Assembly: GCA_037074765.1 (NCBI GenBank)
Contig: JBAMDO010000047.1
Span: forward strand, 124,001 to 188,000
Length of the DNA: 64,000 nt
Reading direction: 5' to 3'
Source of the DNA: Mansonella perstans
Taxonomy: Eukaryota > Nematoda > Chromadorea > Rhabditida > Onchocercidae
Shown in pieces: positions 1-17,198 of the stretch. The notes under the pieces are model-generated. The model did not search any database. It had not been told where the DNA came from and saw only the letters and a list, made by a program, of their open reading frames with translations. Within the stretch, counting starts at the first letter, position 1; each line of letters begins with the position of its first letter. The translations under genes and the position numbers were made by a program.

Positions 1-1243
1 AGCCAAATTTAATAATGCTTTCTGACCATCTTCCGTTATAGTTAGAGATTCCGCCTGCACAATATAATTCAAGCGTGGCAATATTTGCTCCTAAAAGAAT
101 ATCTTATAATAATCTTTTAATGATAAAATTGACTGAAAGGGCTTCGCCTTCTATTTAAATCAAGCGTAATCTGACAGTAATCTGAACTTGCTAGAAATGC
201 TGGTAATTGTAAACAGTAAAAATTTACACAGTAAAAATTAAACAAAAGACTAGCATTTGAAAGTGGAGCAAAACGCAGACGTGTACATCGCGATTGGATT
301 GCTGGAATAATTTTCGACAAATAATTGCATATAATACAGAATCGAACATTGTCTGTGAACTTCTCAATCACACGTCTAAAAAAGAAATCGTTTCAAAAAT
401 TGCAAAGATGATGAATTCCAAAAGCTGAATCAATGCAATAAAAAAGCACCTTAAGGCATTCTGAGCATCCTTTGTCATGGCATCAGCCTCATCTAGGACT
501 ACCAATTTCGGCATATTTCTTTGGTTCCTATCCATATTTAAAGTAGTCGTTTGGGCGAAATTAATGATCTGTTCTCGAACGATCCCAATACCTCGATCAT
601 CAGATGCATTTAGCTAAAAAATATAATTGAAAACAAAGAAATATCGACAGAAAAGAATAATGCTATAAGACAAACGTTATGTACCAAATTAGGTGTTAGG
701 GAAACTATATGAAAAGTTTCTTACAATTTATAAAAAGGAGGCAAAATGTTGAATTTTTATCAAGTGTTGTTTTATATAAATTTCAATTTAACTAAATAAA
801 TCCAAAAAGCATACCTCTAAAATCATCGATGATAATTGCTTCGGTGTGTACATCATCTTTGCACATGCTAATATGGTACTTGTTTTTCCGGTTCCCGGAG
901 GTCCATAAAATAATAAATGTGGCAATCGATTTTCATTGATCAATTTCGTAACTAAATTAAAAATTTTGAAATGTCACAAATGTTGATTCATTGGACATCA
1001 AAAAAACACAAAGTTTAATTTAAATAAAATCTTGTAAATTTTCCACAGAGATAAAAAGTTTCAGCAAATCTATTGAATTAACTTACATGTTCAGTATTTT
1101 TCATAATACAAAATAAAGAAAAACTTACGCATTTCAGTGATTTCTTCATGAGATACAAGTTCAGGTAGGGAAGCTGGACGATATTTTTCCACCCATGGCA
1201 TATTAACCACAGCATCACCTTTGACCTGCTCAACCAACACCAT
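1..1243 (-). CDS. RFC5: Replication factor C subunit 5-like (partial, 3' end off the left edge)
   Basis: Small subunit of the AAA+ clamp loader that opens and loads PCNA at primer ends in the nucleus. Exons by phase: 1129-1243, 815-951, 450-613, about 228-375, and 1-90, which runs off the window. The start ATG is at 1241-1243. Visible motifs are MPWVEKYRP near the N terminus, Walker A GPPGTGKT in exon 2, Walker [11 protein letters not shown] in exon 3, and the clamp-loader SRC motif in [16 protein letters not shown] in exon 4. The exon 5 frame [19 protein letters not shown] fits the usual region after the RFC box. The low end of exon 4 is uncertain: the in-frame GTAAAT donor at 227 adds about ten residues ([10 protein letters not shown]) that I would not expect in the family. 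The family assignment to RFC5 rather than RFC2 or RFC4 rests on the region around [14 protein letters not shown]. Confidence 0.93.
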
Positions 1244-2087
1244 TGTCCACTAGATCATTCACTGAATCAAATTCAAGCACCTCTCTCCCGGGTTTTCAAT
1301 TTAGGTCAAGATACGAATTGCGAATGAATTTATTTCTCCAAAGGGTAATTCTTTTTCGGGTTTTGGGTTGATATACGATAGACTGCGAATTCGGATATGC
1401 TTTTTGGAAGTTTTGGATTGTATACTTATTTGTTCTTTTTTTTTCGCTTTTTGTGGATTCACATCTAGATCAGTTATTAAGACTTGTACTATACATCATT
1501 AAAACCAGATCAGAACGCATCTATCTGTATATATCATGATTTTATCTAAAATATGATCTGATCTCTTTTTCCCGTATGAATTATTAATCTAACTTAATAT
1601 AGATGAATACTAGATATAAGGTCAAATCGTAGTAATAGATATAAGGTCAAGTCGTAGCTTAATATAGATGAATAATAGATATAAGGTCAAATCGTAGTAA
1701 GAGCTGCGATGTTCCTAGTTTTATTTATAACTATTGTATATTTCAGTAACCTCTTAAAAAGTCTTAAAAATTGAGAGATTTGATTTATAATTACGTCATT
1801 GATAAGAAGTAATTTATTGACTTACTGATTCTTTCGAATACTGTTGATAACAATTAGCCTGGCTTGAATTGAGCTTTTTGATTTGATACATTAATCGAAG
1901 TTAATTTTTACTTAAGAATAATTATTTTCTAGCAATGATTGTCTATTATTGTTGTTAATAATTATTTATCAACAATAATTTAAAATGCGTTAGCACTTAA
2001 AGCAAAAATTTCGAACTTTTTTTTAGGATTGCTAGCAAAAATTCGAGCTTTCTTTTTAGGTTTCTTGTTTCAGATCAAAGTTTAAAA
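1244..2087. promoter_or_regulatory. Shared upstream region between RFC5 and MED19
   Basis: This 844 bp gap separates two divergently transcribed genes, so it probably carries both promoters. I see no certain core promoter element. A TTTCTTGTTTCAG tract ends at 2073, 14 bp before the MED19 ATG, and is a good trans-splice or 5' intron acceptor. A degenerate tandem repeat lies at 1611-1700. Confidence 0.5.
1611..1700. repeat. Short tandem repeat, TAGATATAAGGTCAAATCGTAG type
   Basis: Three copies of a unit reading TAGATATAAGGTCAAATCGTAG are interspersed with two copies of TTAATATAGATGAATA. The array sits in the divergent gap between RFC5 and MED19, so it could affect either promoter, but no function is shown. 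Confidence 0.75.
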
Positions 2088-4130
2088 ATGGATTCTGCTG
2101 GAAGTGGTGTAGCATCATCAGGTTCATTACGTACAAAAATATCACTAAAAGGTAGATACTCGCAGCTATCGTTAGTGTGCCCTTTTCACTTGATGAAGCC
2201 CGAGCTACCACGTTAGTTTCATCTTATTTACTCGTCACTTTCAACTACTGAAGAAGAAGTTTAGTTCAAAAATTTTAGGAAAAGTTAGAAAAAGTTATTA
2301 ATTCAGAAATTTAGTTCAAAAAAAAAGTTGATTCAAAAAATTTTACTGTTGAAAAGAAATGGAAATATTCTATGTATTATCTTTTAATAAATGGAGGGAT
2401 ATATCAATAAAAGTGTTATAAATTTCTTCGAAAGTTTGAAATATCATTGATAATGTAATCATTCGCTATTTACAATATATGAAAACATCGCTATTCTGGC
2501 GAATTTAGTCAATTTGATAGAGCCATTAATGCAATTTCTTGAAAATGATGCAGTTTGATTGTATTCATATGATTAAATTAAAATTTTCGGAACTTTTTTT
2601 TTCTCTCTATGTAATAAAGAATTCGATCGAATCTAAATATTTGGTACTTTCCGAAAAAAAAGATTTTTTATTCATAAATTTTATAGAGCAAAGCGTTTTA
2701 CTTGGTAGTAATGATTTATTAGCGGAATATGATATGAGCTCATCTTATCAACGCTTTTGTGGCTCAAAGCGATTACGCGAAGATCTGGGATCCTTCCTTC
2801 CGCATCTCGTTGGCAATTTCAATTTTGAAAATGCTTTGGAATTCAGGTTAATGCTATCCTTCAACTGATGATTTGATTTTATTGGATGCTTGTTTTAATC
2901 TTATCCATGGAGGCAGCAAATATTAAGAGATGGGAATATTATGTTTTCTCAGAAGTTTCAAATAAATAAAAAATATATAGGAAATCACTTTAGTGGGTGA
3001 GGGATATGAACTTTGAAAATGTTTCTGTTAGATTTCAGAGATTTCCTACTTGTTTGCATACCATTGTGGCAAAAAGGACTAGATCCATGCATGAATAATT
3101 CTCCTGGACTTTTCAGTATTATTGCGAATTTTACCTTGTTTTAGTTCACTGCGGATGTTGGTGGAAAAACCACCGATTACGGGAAAAGAAATTACTAGTC
3201 TTTCTGCGAGTGCGATGGCAGGATTTAGGCTTACACCGGGTGCCGTACCCGAACCATACAGGTGTTTTTAAGCATAAAAATTTGTCATCGAATAATGTTT
3301 GTTTATTTTCTAAAGTACATGCATAGTGTAGGACGAGCGAAATAAAATTTATTAGATTATTAAAATAAATTATATGTAAATCATATTACGAAGCAAAAAT
3401 GATAAGTGCGAAATTATATCTTCTACAAAACTTCTGTACTTTTATGTATATATATTTTTTTACTTCTTTGCTATAAATTTACAGATATTTCGATAATAAA
3501 ATAGATGATCTCAGCAGTGATGCAATTAATTATGATGAAAATGGTGAAGAAACCAAGCATAAAAGGAAGTATAAGTGGAGCTTGGATGATCTTGATGGTA
3601 AGCTTTGCATCTTTTGTTTTTACTTAAAAGGCTTTACTCGTAATCTCATCTGTAATAATATATTGCTTAATTTGGAGATGCTGATTCGGATCGGAAGTAC
3701 AGGAAACATCGCAGCGAAGATAAAGATAGAAAGAAAGAAAAAAAGAAGAAAAAAGATAAGAAACGAAAGGTAATTATTGGTTCTATTCTCACCTTAACTT
3801 CTTTGGATAGTAGTTAGTTTTTTTTTAGTTAATAATAATATCTTGCATATAAATATGAAAACAAAAATGGATATAATAGTGAATATCAAACCATCCTGAT
3901 CTTTCCATGACCAGTTATGATAAGTGATTGAGCTGGTTGGCTGTTGGTGATCAGTAAATACCATCAATTTTTGAACTAGATTGAAGCCTGTAATAGGTAT
4001 GTTGCTCAGTCTTTAGGCATTCTCTGACTGCTACAAATTTCATATTATTAGTTAATGTTCCATGCAATTGGTTCATTTTCAGAGAGATTCAAAAGAAGAG
4101 GACCCAAACAATAAAATAAGAAAGATGTGA
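2088..4130 (+). CDS. mdt-19: Mediator complex subunit 19 (MED19)
   Basis: Head-module subunit of Mediator, linking DNA-bound activators to RNA polymerase II in the nucleus. Six exons keep phase: 2088-2151, 2687-2846, 3145-3261, 3485-3597, 3678-3769 and 4083-4130, giving about 197 residues. The conserved core is present: [20 protein letters not shown], then [19 protein letters not shown], then [16 protein letters not shown], then [15 protein letters not shown], matching the MED19 order (tyrosine-rich, FLPDLPG-like, EKPP.GKE, GFRL..G.LPE). The C terminus is a Lys-rich tail ([16 protein letters not shown]), typical of the family. The start ATG was chosen because it sits just after a TTTCAG acceptor and has no upstream in-frame alternative. 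The human protein has a longer Pro-rich N terminus that is missing here. The divergent neighbour is RFC5. Confidence 0.92.
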
Positions 4131-7004
4131 TTTTTGAGTTAGCTACTGGATGAGGACAGTCTACCTGTTAGCTACAAAGAGGGAAATCAGAAACGTGGAA
4201 AAAATATCAACCATCAGGTAATGCGATCTTCTCTCACATTGCAAGTGCATTTCGGTCGACATAAGAACGTTATCATAGGTGTTGACGCATCATTTGCATT
4301 CAACTATGATCACATTTGTTGAACTGTGATATAAATATAGGTGCTACTGGTCGTGTTGTTCCAGTGATACCATATAGCGCCCAGTATTACTGTTAGCAGC
4401 TCCAATATAGTTTCGGCTGTTATTCATCTACCTTCCTAGTAGCTTTTGATTTGTTCCTTGTATAAAATTTGTCCTAACAGTCTCTTTTCTTTTACCTTAA
4501 CAATTTGAAGTAAATATTTGCCTTGTCCGTTTTCACATATATCAACGTTTTTCATTCTTTTTTGAGTATATTATTTGCTGCACTTTATTAGCCTATTTCT
4601 TTGGCTGTGTTTACTGTACATTTGATTTATTTTATAAATCTTTGCTTTGTTATATAAATCTGTAGTGCTCAAAATTGATTACTTCGACAATTTTGCTAAA
4701 AAACTTGCAAAATTTATGCATATTTTATACTGTATTATTATTCATATTTATTCATTCATTTTATACTGTATTAAGAGATTTTTTCTTACTATCCATTTAT
4801 ATCTTATCTGTAAGGATAAGTGAAATTTAGAAATTTTATCATTGCAATATCTCAGAATGTAGACAAACGATATGGCAGTATTCGTTAATAAGCACGAAGT
4901 TTTCGAATGTAATTATACACGAACAAGAAGAAGAAGAAGAAAAGATGGAAAAGAAGGGAAAAAAAAATGGTAAATGAAAATCATCCTAGTAAATGTAAAT
5001 GGTTTGTGTTTGTTTTTCGTCATAAGAAATGAAAAGTACTAATAAGTATTTTTATTAAATTATCAAATAAATGCTTCTGCATTAATTAAATAACGAAAAA
5101 AAATAGAGATGAATGAGATAACTGTATAGACTAAAAGGATTGAATTTACTTTTCAAATAAATCGATATTGTAACATAAATTAAGTACAAGTAAACAACAA
5201 TAAGTTATCTTTCAAAAATTTGAAATGAAGATTTCCGTATCTTTGATGAAAAGTTAAAGATCATGTAACATTTTTGAATGTGCATTCATTAAATGCCCCC
5301 TAAAAAGGACTGTACTTCTGCAAAATGTAGCACAGTATTTGTTTAGCTTGTAACGATGAGCAAATAAAGAGCATTTAGACCAAAAAACACCATCTCATTT
5401 GAAATGCCTAATCAATGTAAGTGAAATTTTAATCCCATTAAATTAATTTTAAATTAATTTGTTTCAATTATCAAGGCTAGAACAGTATTAGCTTGATATT
5501 TTTATGTACGATAGAGAATGTCGCATATTTCCAAAGGACACAAATAATAGCTTCATTTATCAATCAATCTATGTAGTAATCTTATATTTGATAGCACAGA
5601 TGCCATAATTTGTCATAATATATTTTATTAAAAAATGCTAACATTTCAAAAGAGTTCTAAATTGTGCTTTGTGGAAAAGAAACTGATGATTGCAGAAATA
5701 TATTTATTGTCATTATATCAAATCAAAATTTTGTTACTTTTCTTAACAATCCTTTTTTTAATTCGAAAATTATAATTTCCTATAGTTAAATAACTTTACT
5801 ACTTTCCCATACAATTACTTCACATATTATAGCACTAAAATGACGTTCCTACTGATGTTGTTTTTTGATTTTGAAAAGTTAGATAAAATTAACTTTTAAA
5901 AAAAGTTTGTGTGAAAATTCCCACTTTACATAAGTGGGATTTAATGAATGGATGTACGAATTACTTTATCTTGTGGAAATTTACTGATAGCTTAGCCAAA
6001 AATTGATGTATAAATATTGCAAAATTTCCTGAATTAGCTGGTTAGAAGTAGTGTTTCTGAATATGCCAATGAAGGAATGAAAGGCAATTTAAATTTGAAA
6101 TGATCAATGAATGAGTTAAATGAAATACGTAATTAATATAAATATATTAACTAGATGGGCAAAATTCTTTTAAGAATCATTATTAATTCAGGAAGAGAGA
6201 GAAAAATGAAAAGATGATATACGGAAGTAAACAGAAAATACACTCAAATATTACACTTCAACTATTCTATCCTAATTCTAAATAACGTATATTTTTCAAA
6301 GTAACGTGTATCTCAGAATGGTAACAAAATTAACTAAAATCACGTATAACTTGAATCAGACTGGCCTATATCAATTAAATTATCAAATTTTATTCGATCT
6401 GCCATATTTATCTTTTTAAATTGTAAGAATTATGTACACCAACAAATATCCATTTGATGTGTGAAAATGATTACAAAATTCAGCAAAAATTTGAAGCAGT
6501 AATTAAATATGAATGAAAATACCTTCACTATGTATGTATTGTATGTATGTGTGCATATATGTACGGAAGTGTGTATGTATGTACGTGTATACGTACGTAT
6601 GTATGTGTGTATGTTTGTATGTAGGTATGTATGTATGTTTGTATGTATGTAAATATATGTATGCGTATACATGCCTGGTATGTATGTGTGTATGTAACAT
6701 TTATTTTATTGTGTCAAAATTAACAAAAATGACAAAAAAGTTACTTTACGTATTGTTGCGCTATTTATCATGCCTTACGGATGTTTTATTATAGAAATTT
6801 ATCAAAACAAAGACAATTTACAACATTTGTTTTATTATTTAAAATGCATACATGTTTCACTATTTTAATTTCAGTAATATTTGTTTATTTATGTTGAAAA
6901 GCGAAAAAATTTTTATTTTTACTGAAAGAAAGAAAAAAAAAAAAACAGAAAAGTTGCAATATAAATATGTAAGGCACAAGTAATATAAATGAAAAAAGAA
7001 TATA
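4131..7004. other. Gene-free gap between MED19 and the SMAD gene
   Basis: The two genes converge on this gap, so it holds two 3' UTRs. I see no convincing exon. It contains a GAA run at 4927-4941, a small perfect hairpin at 5929-5951 (arms TCCCACTT and AAGTGGGA) and the TATG microsatellite at 6527-6695. Open frames here are short and low in complexity. Confidence 0.6.
6527..6695. repeat. (TATG/GTAT)n microsatellite
   Basis: About 170 bp dominated by TATG and GTGT steps with interruptions. It creates spurious Tyr/Cys/Met- or His/Thr-rich frames on both strands, which should not be annotated as genes. Confidence 0.9.
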
Positions 7005-11458
<4,454 letters not shown>

Positions 11459-13432
11459 TCACAAATTATCAGCTAGACATCCTTATCCCTCCATTTTATA
11501 ACAAGATGAACGACAGCTGGAGGAAGTATTGATGATGAAGTACCATGATTATCAGTCATTTGGAATAGGTCGAAGAACATGAACATGATTAGCCAGTACA
11601 GAATATCAGTACATCGTTCACAACCTAATCATTTCATATGATTAGTAAAAAACAATACCATACTAATCGTTATATGCAACACTACACTGTTTTGCTGATA
11701 ATGATAGGAATGAGCAACAAAAAAAAAAGGGCAAGATGATGGTGATAGTTGATAAGTGATGATGATAATGATCCTTTGTATTTACAGTACATTCTATCCA
11801 TTGAATGTGTCTGCTGCTGTGTAAATATATAAAATTGTCAAAAGAGGAGAGAACGATATGTTATCAGCAAAAAAAATTTCAGTGCTATCCGGGAATTCAA
11901 ATTTTTAGAAAAAAAAAATGAAATGAGGAATAATTCTCATCATTTTTTCACTTCTGCTATAAATACTGTATGGATAAGTTTTTGAAAAATAAATAAAAAA
12001 AAAAAAAAAACTGTCACTTAAAACATTATTTATCGCTCAACATGAATATAATTATAATAGCAAATTCATTTCAATATGGTTCATTAGTTCTAATAGCTTA
12101 ATTTTTATAAGTTAACAAGCATCCGAATCTTTTAGCTTGTTTTAATCTCCCATAAAATAAAATATTCGAAAACATTTGATCAGTTGATCGATCATTGGCA
12201 TAATCGTGAATATCGTTATATCGGTGGCATACTTACTGTTTAGCATTAAATTTACTGAACAATTACTTATTTTGGAATAGTAAGAAATAAAGAACTAATT
12301 TAGTAATTCTAAATATTTAGAAAAAGACTGATTGTTAACCATGTAATATCAGATATCTTAAATACATATGAATAACTACCAATGATGAAACAATCCATTA
12401 ATTATTTCATGGAAGATGTATGAGTTATATGACCTATTTAGGAATTTGGTTAGGATAGGAATCCAAGAATCATACTTAGGATAGCATATAATATTTAGTA
12501 AACAATTTCAATCATCATATACAATGTAATGTACCTATCGTGATTAATATATGATTGATGAATATCTTGAATGGATAAATTCAAGACAGGTGCTTACTCT
12601 GCGATAATAGTCATCCCATAGTGACAAGTGTACCTATCGTGATTAATATATGAGCAAATATAAACGAAAACAGCATAATTATAGGCAATTTATAGACAAT
12701 AATATTTCATGAAGTATGAGCAAAAAGAATCGGCGTAACAAAACGGTGTCTTTACTACATTGCACAAATAGAGGTCAGAGGACAGAGGTAATGAAGGAGT
12801 GACCTGTATTGCATACTTTATCTCTATCTATGGTTTTACTATCTTTTTTTTTTTTAGTTTTCTTAGCAGTAGTTAGAAATAATCGTTTCAAGTTATGCAG
12901 AAACTAATAATTGCATGGCACATGTTCGGATAACCTTTGACCTGCACTAATTAAAGAGACACTTACATACTAGCATTGTTAAGTAGTGAAGTTCTAACAA
13001 TTTCTTTAAGTGATTTTTTTCTCGCATTTTCTCTTACATATTCCTCTCTCTTTTTCCCATTACTCTCAAGAAATTTATTTTGTTTTTTGAATGGGTAAAA
13101 AATTTCAGAGAATGAGATGAAATATAAATTATAAGAAATTGTCCACAGCAATTTTGGTCATTATTAGTCAGTTATTTTGGTCAATTCTTTTCCTTTCATC
13201 TACTATTACTACATCAAAATTACTTAGTATAAATTGCTGTTATGGTCACAAAAATATCCTATCAAAAAAAAAAATGCAAAAAATGAGGGAACATAAATGA
13301 AAGCTAAAATTTAACCAAATAAAGAAAAAAAAAATAACGATTTCCAAATGATATGTGGCATTATGCATGCAATTTAAACATTTCAACTGTAAAAAAAGAA
13401 TACAAAATAAAAGTGAAAAGCATAAGAAAGTG

Positions 13433-13465
<33 letters not shown>

Positions 13466-13615
13466 ATATTATATCCGAATGTAACGATGCGATCCGAACA
13501 AATAGATATGAGAATGCTTCCATTCATCGCTACAATCATCAATTTACCTTTTGCTAATAATAAATATAATGCGGAACAGAAATGAAGGATCGATGAATGC
13601 AAATACGAAAAAAAA

Positions 13616-13705
13616 TATTTATGTCCATAGCCACCGGAACTAATGCAATCCGGACACATATATATTCATAGCCATCGGAACTAATACAATCCGGACATAT
13701 AGATA
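13616..13705. repeat. Two-copy direct repeat, about 45 bp unit
   Basis: Two adjacent copies of a segment containing CATAGCCACCGGAACTAATG and CAATCCGGACA-type sequence, differing at a few positions. It lies in non-coding DNA. Confidence 0.8.
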
Positions 13706-15564
13706 AAGGAATTATCATCATACAATTATCATTCACTTTTTCTAATGATAAATAGATGATAAAAAGAATGTAAAACAGTAAATCAAGAATCGGTATATTG
13801 AAAGAAAAAAATCCACTCATTCTGATGTCCGTTTTTTTTTTTTTATAAAATGTAACATTAACCATTTAAAAACCGAATCGAACACCGAACAATGATGTCT
13901 TTCTTTTTTGCGGGGAAATGTGTGTATATTAAATATGATAGTAGTAATAGAAGGAGATAGTACCCGTGGGTTGTTCCAACTCAACAATTCATCGTTGGAA
14001 TACATGAAGTTTGATACTGTTGAAAGATGAATGAGGATAGGGAAAAGAATGGAAGAAAAGGAAAAAATGAAAGAAATGGAATCTGGAAGACATTCAGCTC
14101 AACAATGATCCAAACTGTTAGTGGGAGGACATAGGCGTTCAGTATCATCTCTACCACTACGTATCACTACATACCACCACCACCACCACCACATACCACT
14201 ACTACACCGAACATACGTATGTATATTGTGTACAATTGAGAGGTAACAGCAAAAGCAGGAACAGAAGCAAAAATATGAAAACGGCCATCTTTTTATCTAT
14301 CTGTACCTTTTTTTTCTTCCCAACTTCTACAGTTTTTTAACTTTTCCGGTAGGATATTCCGAAATGTAGTAGATCGAACTATGCAGAGGTAGTAATAGTA
14401 TTAGTAGTAGTAGTAGCAAGAGTAATAATCAAAACCATTTGTATCGAATAATGCGGAAGAAGCGAAAAAAGCGGAGATGGTGCAGCCGAATTGCAGCTGA
14501 TGGGATATATCAACATATCGCTTTGATGGACATCTGCAACTGATTTTACCAATAGTTAAGGTTAATCCTAATCTAAGTCAATCTTACCGGAAGTTGTTCA
14601 CTTTGGATCTCTCTCTCTCTCTCTCTCTTCCTTTCTCTCTATCATAGTATTCGGTGTATATGCTATGGTGATACTAGAGAATTAATGAGCTTAGAATACC
14701 AAAAAAGAAAAGAAAATTTAAAGAGTTCATTTCCTTTCATTTCCTTTACTTACTACTTACTATTCGATTCGTATAAGAAGTTAAGTTTACAACAAAAAAT
14801 TTTTGAGATTATTTTACATGAAATATTTCATTAAAATATTTTAACAATCAAATAAAAGATTTGTAAGTTTATCATTCCATTATCAACTATCCTTTTGCTA
14901 TTGCTTTCCGTAATATAGCAGTGTAAAAATAAAAGAAACCACTGAGAAAATCTCTTAGCTAATTGAGATATCCTTGCTTTTCGATATTTAACCTTCTTTT
15001 ATTCTAAAATATTTCCATGTAGAATAATCTCAAAATCATTGAGAGGCTAAGAAAAAAAAAAAAAATGAGAATAAGTGAATATTAAATGGGAAAGTGTTTT
15101 TTTTTTCAGAATTTTTTTATTGAAATAACATTGAGAGAAGAACAAAAAGAGAAATGATGAAAGCAAGCTATACAATAATGTATGATTAAAATAGTGAAAT
15201 TAAAAAAAAAAGCAAAGAAAAAATATTGCTTATAGATTAATGAAAAAAAATTTGAATAAATTTTCTTCATTGGTATAATTTTTTGATTAATGTAATATTT
15301 GAGGGATTTGAGGAAAAAAAAAATTGAACTAAATTTAAATTTTAGTGCAAAATTAAGAAAGGCTCAAAATAAAAAAATAGAAAAAAGATGAGGTTAGGAG
15401 TAGAATGATAATTGTTCAATTTCAGATAATAAATTGATGTATGGAAAGAAAGCGGCAGCATTACATCGTCCAAATAAACGTCGCCGAAATTTTTTTTGCA
15501 GACATATTGGAAGACAACTAAACCTTTACTGAATATACATTTCTATATACATAGCAAAGGTGAA

Positions 15565-15830
15565 GGATGCCACTGTCACCAGAAATCTGTAGTAAAAGTA
15601 GAGGGGATGCTACTGTCTGTCATCACAAATCTGTAGTAAAAGTAGAGGGGATGCTACTGTCTGTCACCACAAATATGTAGTAAAAGTAGAGGGGATGCTA
15701 CTGTCACCCCAAATCTGTAGTAAAAGTAGAGGGGATGCTATTGTCTGTCACCACAAATCTGTAGTAAAAGTAGAGGGGATGCCACTGTCACCACAAATCC
15801 GTAGTAAAAGTAGAGGGGATGCCACTGTCA
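15565..15830. repeat. Minisatellite, unit about 37-45 bp, six or more copies
   Basis: Units contain CAAATCTGTAGTAAAAGTAG followed by AGGGGATGCTACTGTC, with an optional TGTCT spacer that changes unit length. Because the unit length varies, an apparent open frame on the plus strand is not preserved between copies and is unlikely to be coding. Confidence 0.92.
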
Positions 15831-16046
15831 CAAATCATACACCACCAGCACACCATTTACTACCAATCGCAAGCAACCACTAATAAACCGTACTACAGCA
15901 GCAATCATCAATGGCCATCACCAACGATGATTGCCGTCAAAATGACTGCTTTTCTGCACTTTTTTTTTCCCACAATATAACTAATATCACAACAATTCTT
16001 CCCTCCTCTCTCATCATTGGGTTCTATTATTTCCATCCACTTACAC

Positions 16047-16124
16047 TGAACTAGACTTTCAGGCATTGAACTAGACTTTCAGGCATTAAACTAGACTTTC
16101 AGGCATTGAACTAGACTTTCAGGC
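16047..16124. repeat. 20 bp tandem repeat, four copies
   Basis: Four near-perfect copies of TGAACTAGACTTTCAGGCAT. Each unit contains TTTCAG, an acceptor-like hexamer, but no exon follows. Confidence 0.9.
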
Positions 16125-16884
16125 TTCTTCAGGCAATAGAACAAAAATACTAAAAAATGTATGCAATTCCATTTTTCCACTAATTAAATTTTATTAATTT
16201 ATGAATTTTATTTAATGATTTCTTAGATGTATATCCGTAAGAGAAAAGCAAAAATTGATAACATACTTTTAAAAAAAGGTTAGAGTGAAAATGAGTTACG
16301 ATCGATCAGTTATAATTTAGCTTCAACTTATGTCAATGAATCATATCATTAATATAATACCATCTGCATTACTTCTTAATTTCATTGTAATATTTCCACT
16401 ATATAGCAAAATTAAATAGATAAATAGATATTTTGTTATTATATGGCTCGAAAAAGAATTATAAAAGTTAAGGATTTCTAACAAAGGGATGATTTGTGAT
16501 ATGTATTATGTGACGTTAGGTAGTAGAGGACATTGTAAATGTGTAATGTTAGATAGTATAGATGATTCTATGAAAAGGATAATATCAATACGTCAAATGA
16601 TGATATTTGATTTATATTACAATTCTCCTATTAGAATAGAGATAACACTTGGCTTAAGCAATAATCCCGTAAATTAACAGGTGTGATTGATGTAAAAATG
16701 ACATGTGCGCCAATAAAAAACATAATGTAACATATTATTTGTAAAAAGAAATAGAACAAAATCATTACAACCTGTAATCAATTTATAATAATAGGGTATA
16801 AAAATTGAAATTGACAATAATTCTTCTAAAACATTTCATTTTATTGACAAAGAATAATCGGCAGTAAGAAGATAAATTAGGGCA

Positions 16885-16917
16885 TTGCCAAATACTACAC
16901 ACGTTAGTATTTGGCAA
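16885..16917. other. Perfect 13 bp inverted repeat with 7 nt loop
   Basis: The left arm TTGCCAAATACTA (16885-16897) and the right arm TAGTATTTGGCAA (16905-16917) are exact reverse complements around CACACGT. The hairpin lies about 280 bp beyond the AIF stop codon on that gene's 3' side, so it could sit in its 3' UTR or flank. The stem is shorter than a typical microRNA precursor. Confidence 0.75.
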
Positions 16918-17198
16918 AGTTGGTATGGCAAAAATAAAGTTTACAACATATATCAAATTAAAATTCTTATAGTAAATCTTCGACGCCTAACAATCAAATA
17001 GGAATAAGAACACATAATCATGAAGCAAAACAATTATGAAACAAAATACATATAAATTTTATATGTACAATCCCCAATGAAACAAACAATATTTCTGTCA
17101 CAAGCGAAAGTCATATACCAGTATGAAAATCTGTCACAAACATCGACAATAATATATTTGAAATAAAAATTGAGATCCACGTAAAAAAGCCTCCACGA

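Noticed and set aside
6430..6794. Overlapping open frames on both strands, rich in Tyr/Cys or Thr/His
   Set aside because: They are translations of a TATG microsatellite.
13246..13865. Open frames of 100-137 codons on the minus strand and 76 on the plus strand
   Set aside because: They are driven by long poly-A/T runs (Phe or Lys homopolymers) and a two-copy repeat, with no splice context or recognisable domain.
15695..15883. 62-codon frame with repeated SPQICSKSRGD-like sequence
   Set aside because: It is a minisatellite with variable unit length, so the frame shifts between copies.
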